64,000 nucleotides of DNA from Melampsora larici-populina 98AG31 (GCF_000204055.1 NW_006768779.1:1368344-1432343), one strand, 5' to 3'; shown: positions 21,923-34,783, counted from the first letter of the stretch. A program made the numbers and translations. Notes: a model not told the origin generated them from the letters alone.

Positions 21923-22199
21923 ATTGTGCAAAGGCAGGTAGAGATTGTTGCAAGGTGCTAAACAATAGCCACACAAAGTGTTGGACACAAAGTGTGGAAA
22001 AACTATGTTTCTTGATTGAAGCTCAAAGATATGTACTTTTAACCCAAAAACATAGTTTTCCCTGGTTGTGTGAAGTTGTGAAAAAAGAAAAGAAAACTAC
22101 GCACAGCAAAGTATACACAACTTTGAGTACCGTAATTGTGCAAAGGCGGGTAGAGATTGTTGCAAGGTGCTAAACAATAGCCACACAAAGTGTTGGACA
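21923..22199 (+). repeat. 65-bp direct duplication flanking a 147-bp spacer
   Basis: The 65 bases at 21923-21987 recur at 22135-22199 with about one mismatch. The spacer holds inverted segments (ACTATGTTTCTTG and AAAACATAGTTTT) and ends in a mariner-like CTTTGAGTACCGTAA. It looks like a segmental duplication tied to a mariner-type MITE, or two overlapping insertions. Confidence 0.55.
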
Positions 22200-22879
22200 T
22201 GAAGTAATGGATAGTCATGTACCATGTCTGACTGATATTTGAGGCAAGGGGTCAAGCAAACAATAGTGATGAGGTTGGAAAAAGAGGCTTTTAGAAAGTC
22301 CAGAGTGAAGAGTGCTTTTCATCTACTTGCAACAATAAGAACAGAAGAGTTGCTGGTGGTAGCACTTTTGGAAAAAGCTGACGTACGTGTGGTGCATGCA
22401 GAGGCTTTTGAGAGTTCTGGATAAAACAGTTCTTATCATCTAAGCACAACAAAATAAAAGTAAGAGATGTGCGGAGTTGGCACATGTGCAAAGGCTAACA
22501 TCAGCTATGATCAAAAGTACAGGGGATGCATACAGGGCTTTTTTGAAAGGCATAAGGCGTATAAAACAACAACACATGATGCAGGTTGTGAAAAGTATAG
22601 GTGTTGTATGTGATTGAGAAAATCAATAATATAGCATTGAAAAGATCAGACGCACAGGAGAGAATTTTTGGACATTATGAAAGGAACAGTGCATTTCATT
22701 GGCTCTCAAGGACATGGACAGAAGAGGTGGGGTATGAATCATGATAGAGCTTTTGTGAAAAGCCAACATGATGTAGAAGGAAGACAAAAAGTCACAGGGT
22801 GGTCATCTAGAACAGGATGCAGCAAGTATAAGGCATAGGAAAGGATATAAATAGAGGGTCTCATTTGATGGTTTGAATC
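22200..22879. other. Non-coding stretch
   Basis: No gene supported. Probably the decayed 3' part of the adjacent retroelement, or flanking DNA; I see no continuing integrase or reverse-transcriptase motif. Confidence 0.3.
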
Positions 22880-24646
22880 AGCATTGTTCAAAGCTACCCA
22901 CGGCTGCACTTATGTGAGCCTCAAGTGAGAAGCAGAGAGATCCCAGTGTTTCACCAGCCTGAATGCTGAAACCTGTCAAATTGACGCAGGGTTCAGTGAT
23001 TTTGGGGGGTGAATACGGATTTAAGAATATTAATTTGAAGCCAGATTTTGTTGAAGGAGCTATAGGACCCATTAGATTGCTATGTACAAGATTGAGAAGT
23101 CCCGGAGAATGATGAAAAGGATGGGTAGATGGTGATTGGGCAAGCTTTCCCAATGTACCAGAATCACAAGGAAGAAAGTTCTTTCTAGACAATGACAACA
23201 ATTTGTCTCTTCACAAGAATTGAATAACAGCATCAGGATGGAGATGGCCTAAATGCTGATGCCATACACCATGTCTGTGTGGTGTTTGCTCATCAAAAAG
23301 TGCACACAAGTTGCCTTTGTGCCTCAAAGGCAGTCCATATGCACTTGTTGTCAAGCGACTGCCACAAGGACATGGTGATAGAGATGAAAATTTCTCAGGA
23401 TCAGTGTATGAGAAAAACACTGCATAGGATGAAAATCAAGGTCAGACGTCCAGGGTCAATTGGTCTTGGTGTTTTGAAACATTCAAAGAACCTTGTTGCC
23501 TGATGAGTCTGTGATTGTGCCTATATTTTTGTTAAAATTGGTGTTGAGACCATTTTCACAAAGTTGACGGATTGAAATTGAATTGCCAGTCAGCTTTGGA
23601 TAATACAAGACATCTCAAAGAACAAGTGAACCAAACCTGACTGTTCCTTTGTGACTTGTCAAAATTTCTCCATCTTGAGATGCAACTCCAACCCAACTTG
23701 GTCAAATGTGTTGTAGATCAGATAGCATAGAATGGTCGGAGAACATATGGCTAGTAGCACTAGTGTCACAAATGATAGGTGAAGATACTGAGGTTGAAGC
23801 AGAAAAGGCAGACTTCTAGTAAGACATGTCCTCATTGGCTTCAGCTATGGACTGGGAAAATTGAGCCAATTGATTTGAGTTTGCATGATTAGAACTGTTT
23901 GATGTCATTGTCTTTTTGTGTTCAAGAAAAGCTTGATAGTGTTGGGCTCTACAATTCTCATCAGTGTGTCCAATGTGTCCAAGTGAGCATTTCAGCTGAG
24001 AGTTGGAGGTTGATGCCTGATCTCCTTGTTTCTTCTTACCAACTCAAGGTTTTGAATTGTTGTAGGCTGAAGCAGCAGATAGAGCATTGTCTGAACTGCT
24101 TGATGCCGCATTTTGATCATCTTTGATCTTAAGTAATGAGTATAATCTAGCTAAAGTGAGAGTCTCAAAATTTGTGAGTAAGGTTAGGACCAAAGGAGTG
24201 TACTCATATTATGGAAGTGATTTGATGAGTATAATAGCTACAAATGGCTCTGAGGTTTTAAAATCCAGAGTTCCTGATAAATTACCAAGTAGATTGTTGT
24301 GAATCTTTCTAAACCTAGCAATGTGATAAGATAGATTGTCATCAGAGTTCATCCACAGCGGCATAGTCATGAGATCAGAGAACAAGTGGACAGTTGATAA
24401 TCCCCCCGCATCATCATGATGAGTACACAACATCTTGAAAGCATCTCTAAGAGATTTGGTCTGAAAATCTTTTAACTCATCTGGATTGGTTGGTGGTTTC
24501 AAGTCATTAAGAATAAATCTCAATAGATGCTGACCACCTAGAATAGTTGTTAAACATAACTTCCAGTCATCAAAAGTCAAAAGTTTAAGAATATGAGAGT
24601 AGGTATTTAACAAAAAATCTTTTTGATTGGATGAACTAGTTGTCAT
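22880..24646 (-). pseudogene. Broken Ty1/copia gag-pol fragment
   Basis: On the minus strand from 24646, a gag domain of the copia UBN2 type runs about 145 codons (SDLMTMPLWMNSDDNLSYHI). A damaged zinc-knuckle region follows near 23990-24060 (CSLGHIGHTDENC). A protease-like motif, CDTSATSHMFSD, lies near 23740. A GAG-pre-integrase motif (HLGHL) near 23250 leads into the beginning of integrase near 23070 (LVHSNLMGPI). Stops interrupt it at several points, and reverse transcriptase, RNase H and the LTRs are missing. A dispersed repeat (23299-23380) is embedded between protease and pre-integrase. No active retrotransposon is indicated. Confidence 0.75.
23299..23380 (-). repeat. 83-bp dispersed repeat, copy B
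   Basis: Inverse copy of 18981-19063. It lies inside the copia remnant, so it probably inserted there after the retroelement did. Confidence 0.55.
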
Positions 24647-24710
24647 TTTGAATGTTGGAAAGGGTATAGTATTTTTTGGTGAAGGTTGAGATGTTTCAAC
24701 AGGTGGGTTA

Positions 24711-25095
24711 GAGCATCCCCAGTGGTCTCCCGATTCTGTGAGGTCTTAGAACAGACCCCCAATGTTGATTTTTAGATGTAGGGGGTCAAAAAAAAGAACG
24801 TTGCACAGTGCTCTAGTCAAGGGTCAACCCTTGATTGAGTGATATGAGCATGCTTATACTCAATCACCTAGTTTGATTTTTGAGTCAAACATATTCTGTA
24901 TTTGTCATGTGGAAACATCTGCACGTGATGTGGAGACCCCGCCTAGACCTCGCAGATGTGGAGGGCCCCTCTCAAAATCTGGAGACTCTTGATGTCTAAC
25001 CCCCAATAATGCAAGGTCCGCTGGAGTGGTTTTTTGCAATTTGACCCCCCACATTGTCAAGAACCCGCAGAATTGGGAGACCGTTGGGGATGCTC
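24711..25095. mobile_element. PIF/Harbinger-type MITE, 385 bp
   Basis: The ends GAGCATCCCCAGTGG and, inverted, CCGTTGGGGATGCTC are flanked by TTA (24708-24710 and 25096-25098), a 3-bp duplication of the PIF/Harbinger type. The terminal similarity extends imperfectly inward (GGTCTCCCGATTCTG against CAGAATTGGGAGACC). It lies just upstream of the copia gag start. No coding capacity. Confidence 0.7.
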
Positions 25096-25640
25096 TTAGA
25101 GGGACTAGAATTGCTTGGTTTGGAATCTGAAATAGGGCTGGTAGAGCTCATTTACCGCCAAGTGAATACAATCTTGGAGAATGACTAGAAATTGTAAGGT
25201 CTGAATCTGAAATGAGGAGGATGCATTGGAATACTTACCGCAGACGTGGATCACACTGGGCTCATAACCTGTATCAAATCTGTCAGAGCAGGGATTTGAT
25301 TAGGATCCAGATCAAACCTTGCATCTAGTCACAATCCCACAAATTCAAATTCTCACCTTTGTCCAAGAACAATTGAGAAGATTTTAAAATCCATTGCTCC
25401 TTCAGGTATAAGTAGCAATACACGATGATTAAAGTTAGGTTTAGAATGATTACATCAATTATTGTTAACATAACATCTACAGACATGTCATGAGATTGAA
25501 ATGAGAAAGAGATTACCCAGACATAAAGGTTCATAATTGTGAAATCTAAATTGAATTGTACACCTTTACTTTAACATCAATAAGTGAACAAGTGTTTAGC
25601 TCTCATTGAAGATGATCATCAGATGAAGTATCCGAGATGT

Positions 25641-25960
25641 AGTATAGTATAGTATAGTATAGTATAGTATAGTATAGTATAGTATAGTATAGTATAGTAT
25701 AGTATAGTATAGTATAGTATAGTATAGTATAGTATACTATAGTATAGTATAGTATAGTATAGTATAGTATAGTATAGTATAGTATAGTATAGTATAGTAT
25801 AGTATAGTATAGTATAGTATAGTATAGTATAGTATAGTATAGTATAGTATAGTATAGTATAGTATAGTATAGTATAGTATAGTATAGTATAGTATAGTAT
25901 AGTATAGTATAGTATAGTATAGTATAGTATAGTATAGTATAGTATAGTATAGTATAGTAT
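25641..25960. repeat. AGTAT pentanucleotide array, 64 units
   Basis: The 5-bp unit AGTAT is repeated without length change for 320 bp, with one visible substitution (ACTAT at 25736-25740). The open frames across it (repeating Tyr-Tyr-Thr-Ile-Leu) are an artefact of the period. The array ends in AGTGGCAGCCTTGAT, and the inverse of that border also begins the degenerate array at 41370, so both arrays sit in copies of the same element. Confidence 0.95.
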
Positions 25961-26395
25961 AGTGGCAGCCTTGATACTCATCACCAAATGAGTAATAGAT
26001 CATTGTATGTCTTGAATTCAATAACAATTAAAGCCTTCAAAATCTTATATAAACAATACACACAATTCTTCAATTTAAAACAAAAAAATCTATTATTAAG
26101 ACAACAACAAAAAAGATCAACAAGTTCATAAAAAACAAAATCAAATAATAAACAAAAAATCAAAAATCAATCAATTGATTTTTTTTGAAAACCTTTTTTT
26201 ATAACAAATCAAAAAATAATTTTTACTTTTAAACTCTACAAAATTTCTATTTTTCTTGATTCATGAATTCTAAACAGAAAAATATAAAAATAAAATATAA
26301 AAACCAAGCATATGCGCATATATATATATCTGTATATAAAGTAAAAAGAATCATTTCTTCTTCATTTTATTCTTTCATTATCATCATCATCATTA
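25961..26395. other. 3' flank of the WD40 gene
   Basis: A very AT-rich spacer with A-runs and a short TATATATA stretch near 26315. It probably includes the 3' untranslated region and poly-A signal of the minus-strand WD40 gene. No gene seen. The stretch 25099-25640 left of the AGTAT array also has none. Confidence 0.35.
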
Positions 26396-29300
26396 TCATG
26401 ATTTCTTCAATTGATAATTAATCACCACATCACCACCTTTTGTCCAAACCCATTGTTTTACAGCTCCTAAACTCATTCTCCATGGGATTGATGTTCCATT
26501 ACAGAACAATTCGATTTCATCTTCCATCTTTCTAGTTTGAACTGCTGTTTGTGGTTGTGGTTGTGGTTGTGGTTGTGTTGGTTGTGTTGATTGAGGAGTT
26601 TCATCTAATGGTTCAAGTTCAAGTTTTTGTGAAATATATCCTATCACTTTTCTCATTCTCAAAACCCTTGCTGCTGTCAATCTCGCATTTCTGAAATCCA
26701 CAAAAAAAAGTAAACAAAAAACATCATCATCAGATTCTGTAGTAAAAGACTTGCTCAAAAACATCAGGTGGTGAATTAGGGGAAACTATATTTACCCATT
26801 TGGTAATTCATTCAATCCTCCACCTTCGATAGGCATCAAAACAAAGGTCACTTTCAAAGAATTACTTTCTTTCTCCTTGATGATCGTTCGATTCCCTAAA
26901 AGATACTCTAATAACCAACCAGGTCCAACCATTTCTAATGCCATCCAATCTGCTTCTGCTTCATCTTCATCTTCATCTTCCTTGACCAATCCTCTATACC
27001 TTACCTCCCATGCTCCTGACTCATTTCCAGCTTCTGAAATCAAAATCATGATATCTGATGTTAATTTAATCTTAGGTGCGTCTATCTCTCCAATCGGTTG
27101 AAATGGCTTAGAAAAGATACTCTGAATCAATTGGTTTTGCATCTTGGTTCTTTCCAATGATATACTATGTTCTCTTGCATCCGAATTCGTCCTGCTTAGT
27201 GGTGTCCTTTCAACAGCTCCATTATTACTATCCTTATTCTGGTTAATATTTGAGGTTCCGCTAATGATAGAAGATGCCGAAGATGCGTTGATATCCTGAC
27301 TTGGCCTTCGTCTTTGACCTCGGCTTAAGCCTCGTAATCGCACAAAGATACTCGCTGTGGCCGTGGGCCCAATGATATTGGTGTTTGTACTGAGGCTTGG
27401 GCTACTGGGTCCATTCAAGAGGCTTGTGGTCAATGCCTCGGTCGCAAGTTCTTCACGCGGTGATCGAGTATCAAGATTTTGAGCTGATGTAGGAAAAAGT
27501 GAACCTTGGGAGCTATTGTCATTTGACTTGCTATATGTAGCTGGAGGTCTTTTGTCTGTATGAGGTAAATTATTTGAAGTTGGAGGTTGATCTTCATCTT
27601 CAGGAGCTTCGACCAACATTGGAAGTGCTGGATGTGTTTCAGATGAATCATTCAAAGGTTGGCGAGGGGACATGCCAGTGCCCGGATCACCTAATCGATT
27701 CTTCATCGTGGTCGAACATTCGGGCGATTTGAGATCAGGTGGTAGCGCGGGGTTAATGGCAGCTGTGGCAGGACTTATAGTCATTCCCGGTGTTCTAGGC
27801 ACACTACCACGCCTGTGGTCATTGAGTCCATGGGAAGAGGAATTACCACCAGCGAAATAACAAGATGAGTCCGGCAGACGAGCTGAAGGGGGTAAGACAA
27901 CTGATGTCGTGCTAGAACTCTTGGAGCCTGTATTGGTGGTTGGGTGTCGAAGTTTGATGTGATAGTTGACGAAACCATTGAAAAGATTCTTCAAGATCCA
28001 TTTTCCTAAACAGATTCGATGGTCATCCTTCATTTCTGACAACAACTCCGGTGCGATATCCGCCTCATCAGCGTAAACTTCAGCATCAAAACATCGAGAT
28101 TCTTCCAAATGGACCGTTAATAGTCCGGTTTGGATTTCCACTGAGCACCAATTAGCGATCGAAGCTTCACCTTCGATTCGGTCTTTGACTAATTGTAGCA
28201 GATCTGTCGCCAAAACAGTAGCTGGCTTTTGATTTGCGGGCGTGTAAGCAGATTGGCTACCACTTGAAGTCGACAAGATATCAGATGAATCGGACGAAAT
28301 TACGCTTGAATTTTCAGTGGTGTTTGACTTGGGCCCTGAAGCACTCAATCCTTCGGTGGTGAAGATTCCTTTACAGACACAATATATGATATCCCAAAGG
28401 GCCAATTGCCCCACAGTGTCAATAGTGATCACGTGCCGGCGATCGTTGAGAAGTGCACACTTGATCAAGCCCGATCGACCGTGAATGATTGCGTCCGGAT
28501 TGTCGCGAAGTGGGATTGCGTCAGCGGCCGAATCTCGCATACGATACAGTCGCCAGGCTTGTGAGTCGAAGGCAATCGGATCAGGAGGCCCGTTCAAACG
28601 AGATGTAACAGCGGTTTCGACAAAAGTTAGTGGTACGTTTACATCTGAGTCGTTGGCCCTGTCTAGGCTCAAAGTGGAGACCGGGAGGGTGGATGGGCCA
28701 CAGTTGGTGAGAGTGGTACGTCTAGAAAGATTGAGCGATGAAGAAACCGAATGATTTAAGCCGGGTCTGATATGTGGACCTTGCTCTTCCGCTATGGTAT
28801 GATTCAATGCTGGACCGATTGGGTCATTCGGTGAGATTAGTGGTACCAGCGCATCGAGTGGGATAGAATCTAATGTGGTCTCTTCGACAGTGTTGGCTGT
28901 GGATTGATGCTGAAAATAGTCAGTAACACGGACCGATGGCCTGGAAGGTGCGCGAGATGAAGGTGAGACTGAAGAACTGGAATGGGGAACAAGACCCAAG
29001 GGTGATATATTGGAAGGGTGGTAGGGATGAAAAATGGGCCGATCTGCAAAGGAAACGACGCCCGGAAAGTGTACTTGAGGGTTGACAGATGTAGAGGTTT
29101 GGAAAACTGCGCCTTGAGGAGTTCGATCACTTTCCAATAAAGCTTGGGACTCTTCTGCCTCGTGGGATGCAATCAGAGTGGGGTGCGATGATGACGGTGG
29201 GGAAGAATAAAGAGAGTCGTTAGATGTGTCAAAAGGAATATGAAGGAGTTGGGCGGGTTTTCCATGGGTTTGACGACGTTGCATTCGCGTTGGAATATCC

Positions 29301-31014
29301 TTCCAGCGTTTCACGTTCGAGCTTCCAGTGGCTGTCCAGATAAAGGTATCATCCATACCCACAATTCGTACCACGTTTTGATTACCCATAGATGAGAACA
29401 TGTTGGACTTGTCATCATCACTATCCACCTTGCATATCGTCACACACTCCCCTTCACTAGGATCACCACAACCTTCAAGATCAACCTTACATACCCAACC
29501 AGTCCGGTCACCTGAGTGAAAAACTTCTAACCTCGGATGTTGACTAGCAAGAGCCCAGACTGAAGAAGAATGATGTGAAAAAGTGTGCAAGCAACGTTGC
29601 ATTCCTACATCCCATAGTTTTACTGTGGCATCACTGGATGCTGAAAGAAGGCGAGTACCGTCGTCGGATAGCAAGAGAGCTCGAACATTATCAGTGTGAC
29701 CAACAAGCTTTGCCAATCGAACAGACGAGCGCGGATCATAGAGTCGTACTACCCGCGAGGGTGATCCAGCTGCCAGGATTGTACCATTTGGAATAGTAGC
29801 GAGGGAGTATATAGAGGAATTGATATTTTCTTCAGGGAAATTGACTGGAGTTGAACACGCGTGGGGTAAATGCAAAGATCTTTGAGGTAAGTAAAAGTGA
29901 ATTGATGTGAGTGAAGTATGATGAGATGCACATAGGACGGACCAACAGGATGAAGCCGGCCCTCATGAATATCCCAGACTTTGATCTTGCAATCCAAGCC
30001 ACCACTTGCAACCCACTTTCCTTGACGACTGTGAGCCAAACATTTGACATAATCACTATGTGACCCTATGGTGATAGGAGATAGAGCGAGATGCGGAGAA
30101 TGTGGAGACCATGCTTTTAGGGTACGATCTGAGGAGGCAGAGATCACTGTTTGCCAAAACAAAAATAGCTTATCAATATATGCAAGACTGGCAGAAGATC
30201 CAAATCAACTGTGATAAATGAACTCAACTCACGAGTTTGATTATGATTGCAGAGAACAATATCATTGCACCAATCGGTGTGACTTTGTACACATTGCCGA
30301 AGGGTGGTTGGAGGAAGTGGAGCCTGAATTTGTAAGAGAAAAACGATAAGGTAAATGAATCTCCTTTAAGTAGGTATCTGATTTTGAATCCGAGTAAGTA
30401 AAGGAGATGACCTGTGAAAGCTTTTGCTGATCAATTTCATATCGATTCTCGTAGATGATATCTTGATTAGAAGATGAGATAGGATCTTGAGAAGTCTTGG
30501 GTACGGACTGATTTGAAGGAGATTGATCGAATCGATAAGAATCTAAATCTTGAGCTTCAGATGATGTAGAATGATTTGTAGAGGAGTTTGATTTGAGAAT
30601 TGGAGGATAGGGAGGTGATGATCGAAGTTTAGTAGGAATCGAGAGTTCCCAAGCAGCAACTAATCCATCTTTTGAACCAGTATATAGAATACCTTGAGGT
30701 CCATCTTGATCTTGAATCTGAGTTGAGAAATCAATTGCAAATGCATTGATACCTAAAGAATGACGTGGTAAGTGATCTGAGATTGATTGAGATTGATTTA
30801 GATGATTCGAATGATTTGATCCGACTGGAATGATAAGTGGTCGTGGATCAAAATGTCGTGATGGATGACGAGCTTGACCAGGTGAAGGGATTTGTAAGAT
30901 AGGAAGTTGAGATTGATTTGATGAAGAAGAAGCAGATAATGGGAGTGAATATGATACTCTTCTGTTTGAATGATGAATAGATTTATGATTAGAATTGCTT
31001 GAGTTAGTTGCCAT
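26396..31014 (-). CDS. WDR48/UAF1-like WD40 protein (Bun107/Duf1 type), 1426 aa
   Basis: WDR48-type proteins are cofactors that bind and activate deubiquitinases (USP1/12/46 in animals, Ubp9 with Bun107 in fission yeast). Five exons on the minus strand: 31014-30412, 30323-30233, 30146-29939, 29879-26796, 26690-26396. All junctions are GT-AG and in frame, totalling 1427 codons with the stop. The N-terminal half has about seven WD40 repeats, with blades such as [28 protein letters not shown] and [15 protein letters not shown]. The second half has the conserved WDR48 block ([20 protein letters not shown] ... [13 protein letters not shown]) and a C-terminal ubiquitin-like part ([16 protein letters not shown]). 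Long Ser/Thr/Pro-rich insertions, roughly residues 490-650 and 960-1250, make it nearly twice as long as human WDR48 (about 677 aa). The donor of intron 3 (GTCCTATG) is weak, so that junction is less sure. Confidence 0.9.
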
Positions 31015-31579
31015 CGATTTGATAGTTTGGAAGTGTTTCAGTCAGTGATGATGGATGATGGATGGTTGATGGATGTTGATGGTCAATGGTGGTTAAGCTG
31101 ATGGTCGACTTCTTATGGTTCGCTGTATGCACTATCGATCACTCGGTCAACTCATTCAGTCAAAATGCACTTTTAAAGCATTTATATTTAATCCAATCAG
31201 AAAACTGCATTTTGCAAAACAACAATTCCTCATCTCATCTTACATTTGAATCTCAATCTCCACACAGCTCAACAACAAATCAACTTAGTCCATACCTCAG
31301 TCTCATTCCACTGATAATATTCCTCAAATATAAAAATCCTCTTGGTATACTTGAAATCCTAGTGTATAACTTCTTTCAATAATGAAATTCACAAAAAAAT
31401 ATCTTCACAAATACAAGGTTATAAAACTTTCAGTTTCTTAAGACTAGATATATAAAATTATAAGGGTAATCCACATAAATCCCTACAAATCTTTACAACC
31501 TTTTTGCCCTTTTGTCTTGCTTCTCTAGTATCTATTGTCAAATGAAATTATAAAAATTTCAAAAAAAAAAAAAAATAGA
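31015..31579. other. Intergenic: promoter of the WD40 gene and 3' flank of the next gene
   Basis: AT-rich spacer. The side nearest 31014 has TGATGGATGATGGATGG-like short tandem repeats just upstream of the WD40 start codon. No gene. Confidence 0.35.
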
Positions 31580-33685
31580 TTAGATCTCTAAAACCAAAAT
31601 CACAGAATTGTTTTGATTTGTTTGGTGAATTGGAGGACATACCTGGTCTTGTCAGATCACAAACTGGTAAATTGAAACTACATTTTGCGTCTAATCTTAT
31701 TGGTCTAGATCTACATCAAGTTTAAGATCAAGAAAAGATAAATCATCAGAAACTTATTGATAAAGTAAACATATATATTACTTACGAATTCCAAACATCA
31801 AATTCAAATTCATGATTCTCTTCTTGACATTTCCATGCTCTTTCAGTTAAGAATCCAGTAGTAAAATTATATTTTTCTAATACTAATCTTCCATTATGAA
31901 TCTTTTTAACTAATCTATCTGAACTTCCAACTCTTACTATATTCATCATGCTAAAAATTATTTTGGTTAAAAATCAAATCATCATCTTGGTTGACGGGGA
32001 TTTTACGTACATGTTGTCTGGACCACAGTATGATAGTTCATCTTCTAGATCAAATGCTCCATTAGGTCCTGATTGATCACAAGTGTGCTAAGATACTCTA
32101 GGTCAGCTAAAGCTGATAAAACCTTGAAAAAGACATCTTTAGCATTGAGATAATACTCACACTTCCACGAGTGATAAAGAATTTCTTTGTTTTGAAACAA
32201 CATTAAAGAGAAAAAAACACAAGTTAGTTTGAATTGAAAAGAAGTAGAGAAGTTTTTAAGGATCAAAAGAAAATCCAAACCTGTTTTTCCCAAATACTTG
32301 AGAGTAGATGTAATTCGATTGAAAGTTTCATTTCATTTTGTTCATTTGCAGCAAAATCAATAAAATTTCGATAATGAACATGATCAATTAAAAATGCTCC
32401 ATCTTTTAATGCTCCATAAATTCCTTCTTCTGTACTGATACCTGAACTAACGATTTCTTCTGAACTTTTGGTTAATTGACTTTGGATTAAGTCTTGATTT
32501 TTTGATAATTGATAAATGAAATAAGTCCACTAATATATTTTAAAGAAGAAGTCAACAATAAGACTCTCAGATCACTTTAAAGAGGTTGTATACCTTATCA
32601 TGTTGGTTTGTAGGATCTGGTACGATACTATAATCCATCACATTTGCAACACCAGCTGAGAATCCTACTTGTCCTTGAATCAATTGCATCCACCATTTTG
32701 TGAGTGAGATATGACCTTCAGTAGGATGAACTTTCGCAATATTAGAAAATAATGTTAGGTATGCTTTTGCGATTGCCCAATCATCATTTTCATCTGGAAA
32801 GAAGTCTGAAATCTTGGTTTCACAAGCGGCAGAGAAAATAGATCGATCAGTTTGCAATTTTTTTGGCGATCTATGTTGTTTGATGTGTCGAAGGAACAGA
32901 CCATTGAGGGTATAATACCTAACCAAATAGTAAAGAGCAAGAGTCAGTAAAGCGATAGGATTTGTCAAATATTGAAAAAGTCTTATAAACACCTTGCATC
33001 ATAGTCATTGCGAATCCAATAGCTCTATAAATGATATTCATAAAAGAGTTCCATTCCTGTGCTGCTACAAGTAAATACCAATCTTTACCTCTGACCGGTG
33101 AGCAGAGCTAAAGTTCAAAGAAAAAGATGGAAACAAATGTTCAAAAAATTGAGAGATCTTGATTCAAGAGTTTATGAATTAGTTCGTTAGATTTACTTGT
33201 CCGGCGTAACACATCTTATCAATCCCACAATCGAAATTTAGTAATCTAGATTTGATGGCGAGTTGCTACTGAGTTAAAGTGAAGATGTTTCCCAAAAGAA
33301 TAATGAATTAGGATGTAAGACCTTTCAAATTTAAAATCAAAAGCTGTCTCTTCACCTCTAAGCAAATTTCTCGTCCACCAGGATAATTGAGCAAATATCG
33401 ATTTAAACCTAATTCTGACCAAAGCTCAGGACTAAGAGTACGAGGTCGACAGGGATCTTGATCAGCATCATCTATAAATTGATGACTAGTTTCGGATAAC
33501 ATTGGCATCATTATTGATGAAGAATTTGAATTGGTACTAAGGTGTTGTTGAACCGGTGGAGTGAATGAAGTAGTTGAATAGACTGGAGGTAGATCTGCCA
33601 CTGGTTCTGGAGGAGTTGTTAGGCATTTCGAGGTTGAGCTCAAGGATAAGAAAAGTAGGAATGAGGAGGTTAAAGGTTGAGGCAT
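31580..33685 (-). CDS. Cys-containing secreted/membrane-type protein, paralog A (about 436 aa)
   Basis: Paralog of the divergent neighbour at 34784. The start is ATG 33685 (MPQPLTSSFLLFLSLSSTSKC, a signal-peptide-like N-terminus). Exons on the minus strand: 33685-33356, 33265-33197, 33107-32993, about 32805-32594, 32529-32281, 32184-32161, 32087-32011, 31950-31786, 31704-31643, 31587-31580. Exon 4's acceptor is uncertain; the others agree with the paralog, with exons 2, 3 and 6 having identical lengths (69, 115, 24 nt). Conserved motifs shared with the paralog are LLNYPGG, NFDCGIDKMCYAGQ, CSPVRGKDWYLLVAAQEWN, SSGISTEEGIYGAL, GPNGAF...ELSYC and CSFNLPVCD. The function is unknown. It may belong to the fungal family catalogued as DUF7872, but I cannot confirm that here. 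Confidence 0.75.
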
Positions 33686-34783
33686 TTTGAGTGACACCAA
33701 GATTAGCAATGGGGATATCAACTTGGCTAAGTGGATATCACCACTAGCCGTAGATGCTTGATGAGAGTATGGAACGAGAGTCTAAAATCTAAAAGTCGAT
33801 TGAGTTGCCAATCCCACGTCACTTGATCATGAAGTGATCGAGAGTGTGATGTTTCGACTTCGTGGCATAAGGATACTTTGGGTCAAACAACCCAGCGGCT
33901 GAGCTCGAGTGAGTCAGTTAAAACTTTAGTCTGTGTCATTGAAAACTTTTTTTCAGACACTAGAAATATTATTGGGATTGATAATCCGTTTCATTCCTTT
34001 CTTCATCGGATCATCCTCCACTACAACTGTGTTCTCACAGCAGGATACCTATATAGGTCATGATGACTGATGAAAAAACCCACCGCCGATGAGGAATTAA
34101 TGGCAAGGTATCTTATACAAACGGCAATATGATGGCAAAGGTTATATGTAAGGGTTAAAATGAACTAAAGCTGGGCTTGAGACTGGAACTAAGAGCCAAG
34201 AGAACTGTAGCATGAAGCTAGGTCAAAAAATTATCTTGGTACACATCCGCAACTTCCCCCTCGAAACATTCATAACCGGTATGATCCTCACCCGTAGTTT
34301 GGAGGAATCCGATGTTTTATCTGATCTGCGACTTACTGCTCCTCACTGTGATGAATTTTTTAAAAGTCAACGTTTCTGATCTTGTTTCTTCCTTCCTCCT
34401 GCGACTTTCACTTCCGAACAATTCCTTGGAATCTTGACCTCCCTTTCCAAAGAATTTCCCATCCTATCATTTATACGTCTCTATCTATTGTGCTTCAGGA
34501 GCGAAAACAAAAAGCCTGATTTGGATTTGATTTTCTTAGATTCATACATACCTTCATTCCAAAAAAGAAAAAACATTAGAGCGTTCACTATCTTTATAGC
34601 TGTTTAAATCTTTGGACTTTGGCTTCCTTGGGCTATCCTATACCAACTTCATCATTCGCATCTGATTACATACCCTCGCATTTCCTCAAACACGAGTAAA
34701 TTTTTCTAGCCATCAGCCTTACTCTGAAACACATTCATTCGACACTCCATTCGGAAATTACTTACCAAAGACGACTTTAAAAA
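33686..34783. promoter_or_regulatory. Shared divergent promoter region of the paralog pair
   Basis: 1.1 kb between the start codons of two head-to-head paralogs with no gene of its own. The plus-strand side (34380-34780) is pyrimidine-rich (CTTCCTTCC, TCTATC, TTTCTC), as is common before fungal start codons. The two genes may be co-regulated; this is inference from arrangement only. Confidence 0.45.

Noticed and set aside
25619..26027. Long open frames encoding repeating Tyr-Tyr-Thr-Ile-Leu
   Set aside because: They arise because a 5-bp repeat without stops stays open in several phases; no coding meaning.
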